Positions 13,746 through 14,145 of a stretch of DNA of 14,145 bases are shown here, one piece after another (the first letter of the stretch is position 1; each line of letters starts with the position of its first letter). Below the pieces are notes generated by a model. It made no database searches. It was given only the letters and a program-made list of their open reading frames with translations, and had not been told where the DNA came from. The stretch is from contig VBLZ01000139.1 in NCBI GenBank assembly GCA_005878515.1, positions 1 through 14,145 on the forward strand, written 5' to 3'. The position numbers and the translations under genes were made by a program. Origin of the DNA: Methanobacteriota archaeon (GTDB taxonomy: Archaea > Thermoplasmatota > Thermoplasmata > RBG-16-68-12).

Positions 13746-14145
13746 AGATCAGGTACACGATCGTGAAGAGGAAGATCCAGACCACATCCACGAAGTGCCA
13801 GTACAGTCCGACGAGTTCGACCGCTTCGTGATTCTCTTTCGTGAATCCGCCCTTGAACGCCTTCCGGGTGATGTACGCGATCGCGAGCACCCCTGCGGTC
13901 ACGTGGGATCCGTGCACTCCGGTCTGCGCGAAGAACGTAGGACCGTAGAGCGGATTCACCCCGAACGGAGCGCTCTTGAACGTGAGGCCTTCGCCGAAGT
14001 ACAGATGCTGGTACTCGAACGCTTGGATGCTCAAGAACGTGATGCCCAGGAGCAGGGTGATCAAGAGGAAAATCCGGAGCTTTCGCTGATCGCCCCGCTC
14101 GACGGCCGCGAGGGCCTCCACCATCGTGAGGCTGCTGCAGATCAG
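13744..14145 (-). CDS. Heme-copper oxidase subunit III, 5' end missing
   Basis: The last 133 residues of a cytochrome c/quinol oxidase subunit III are present, and the gene enters from the right edge. Visible features are a membrane segment around IFLLITLLLGITFLSIQAFEY, the TFFAQTGVHGSHVTAGVLA helix with the family His-Gly-x-His, and the C-terminal ENHEAVELVGLYWHFVDVVWIFLF segment, whose Glu and Trp-His-Phe-Val-Asp pattern is diagnostic. The open frame continues upstream of the internal Met at 14124 without a stop, so that Met is not the start. Subunit III associates with subunit I and supports proton uptake and oxygen entry. With the subunit IV gene it indicates an aerobic respiratory operon extending to the right. 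Confidence 0.95.
   Translation of the reverse strand: MICSSLTMVEALAAVERGDQRKLRIFLLITLLLGITFLSIQAFEYQHLYFGEGLTFKSAPFGVNPLYGPTFFAQTGVHGSHVTAGVLAIAYITRKAFKGGFTKENHEAVELVGLYWHFVDVVWIFLFTIVYLI

Noticed and set aside
1..14145. CRISPR array, insertion sequence, integrase or prophage genes
   Set aside because: No spaced direct repeats, terminal inverted repeats with a transposase, or phage-like proteins were found; the only notable repeat is the 131-bp tandem pair.

Overview
The window looks like chromosomal DNA of a GC-rich, aerobic archaeon, most likely a non-extremophilic member of the Thermoplasmatota. The archaeal assignment rests on archaeal/eukaryal-type genes: the box C/D sRNP protein Nop5, hypusine-type aIF5A, the RtcB tRNA ligase with PH1602-like architecture, an archaemetzincin, an MTH1187-type thiamine-binding protein and an SbcD/Mre11-related phosphoesterase. 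It is also supported by TATA-like boxes about 26-32 nt upstream of most start codons, which suggests leaderless mRNAs, and by a tRNA gene without an encoded CCA. The phylum is inferred from gene content and composition. It is not proven.

Layout, left to right. At 1-1871 (minus) a bifunctional NAD(P)HX repair enzyme is followed by a partial metallophosphoesterase. At 1945-4216 (plus) there is a two-gene transporter operon (CaCA-type Ca2+/H+ exchanger and an MFS permease), divergent from the repair gene. At 4206-4514 (minus) a thiamine-binding-fold protein overlaps the MFS gene tail to tail. At 4568-4993 (plus) there is a methyltransferase-like gene that lacks the SAM-binding core. At 4968-6949 (minus) rtcB and archaemetzincin form a start/stop-overlapping pair. 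At 6950-7268 there is no protein gene, but nested complementary segments could form a multibranched RNA. At 7269-8565 (minus) come agmatinase and aIF5A, then Nop5 (8608-9678). At 9720-11228 (minus) is an operon of two small paralogous coiled-coil proteins and MtnA. At 11276-11584 (minus) is a small unrecognised protein. tRNA-Val(CAC) is at 11705-11777 (plus). At 11820-13300 (minus) is a MOP-superfamily flippase broken by a perfect 131-bp tandem duplication. At 13427-14145 (minus) are subunits IV and III (partial) of a heme-copper terminal oxidase.

Functional themes. Much of the middle is translation and RNA maintenance (RtcB, aIF5A, Nop5, tRNA-Val). Agmatinase sits next to aIF5A, which makes sense because polyamine made through agmatine donates the aminobutyl group of hypusine, and MtnA recycles the methylthioadenosine left by aminopropyl transfer. 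The oxidase subunits point to aerobic respiration.

The main points for a second look are the frameshifting 131-bp duplication, the possible structured RNA at 6988-7268, the paralogous coiled-coil pair, the core-less methyltransferase, a Cys-to-His change in the archaemetzincin zinc motif, and a recurring AACGTTTW promoter element. I saw no insertion sequence, CRISPR array, integrase or phage gene.
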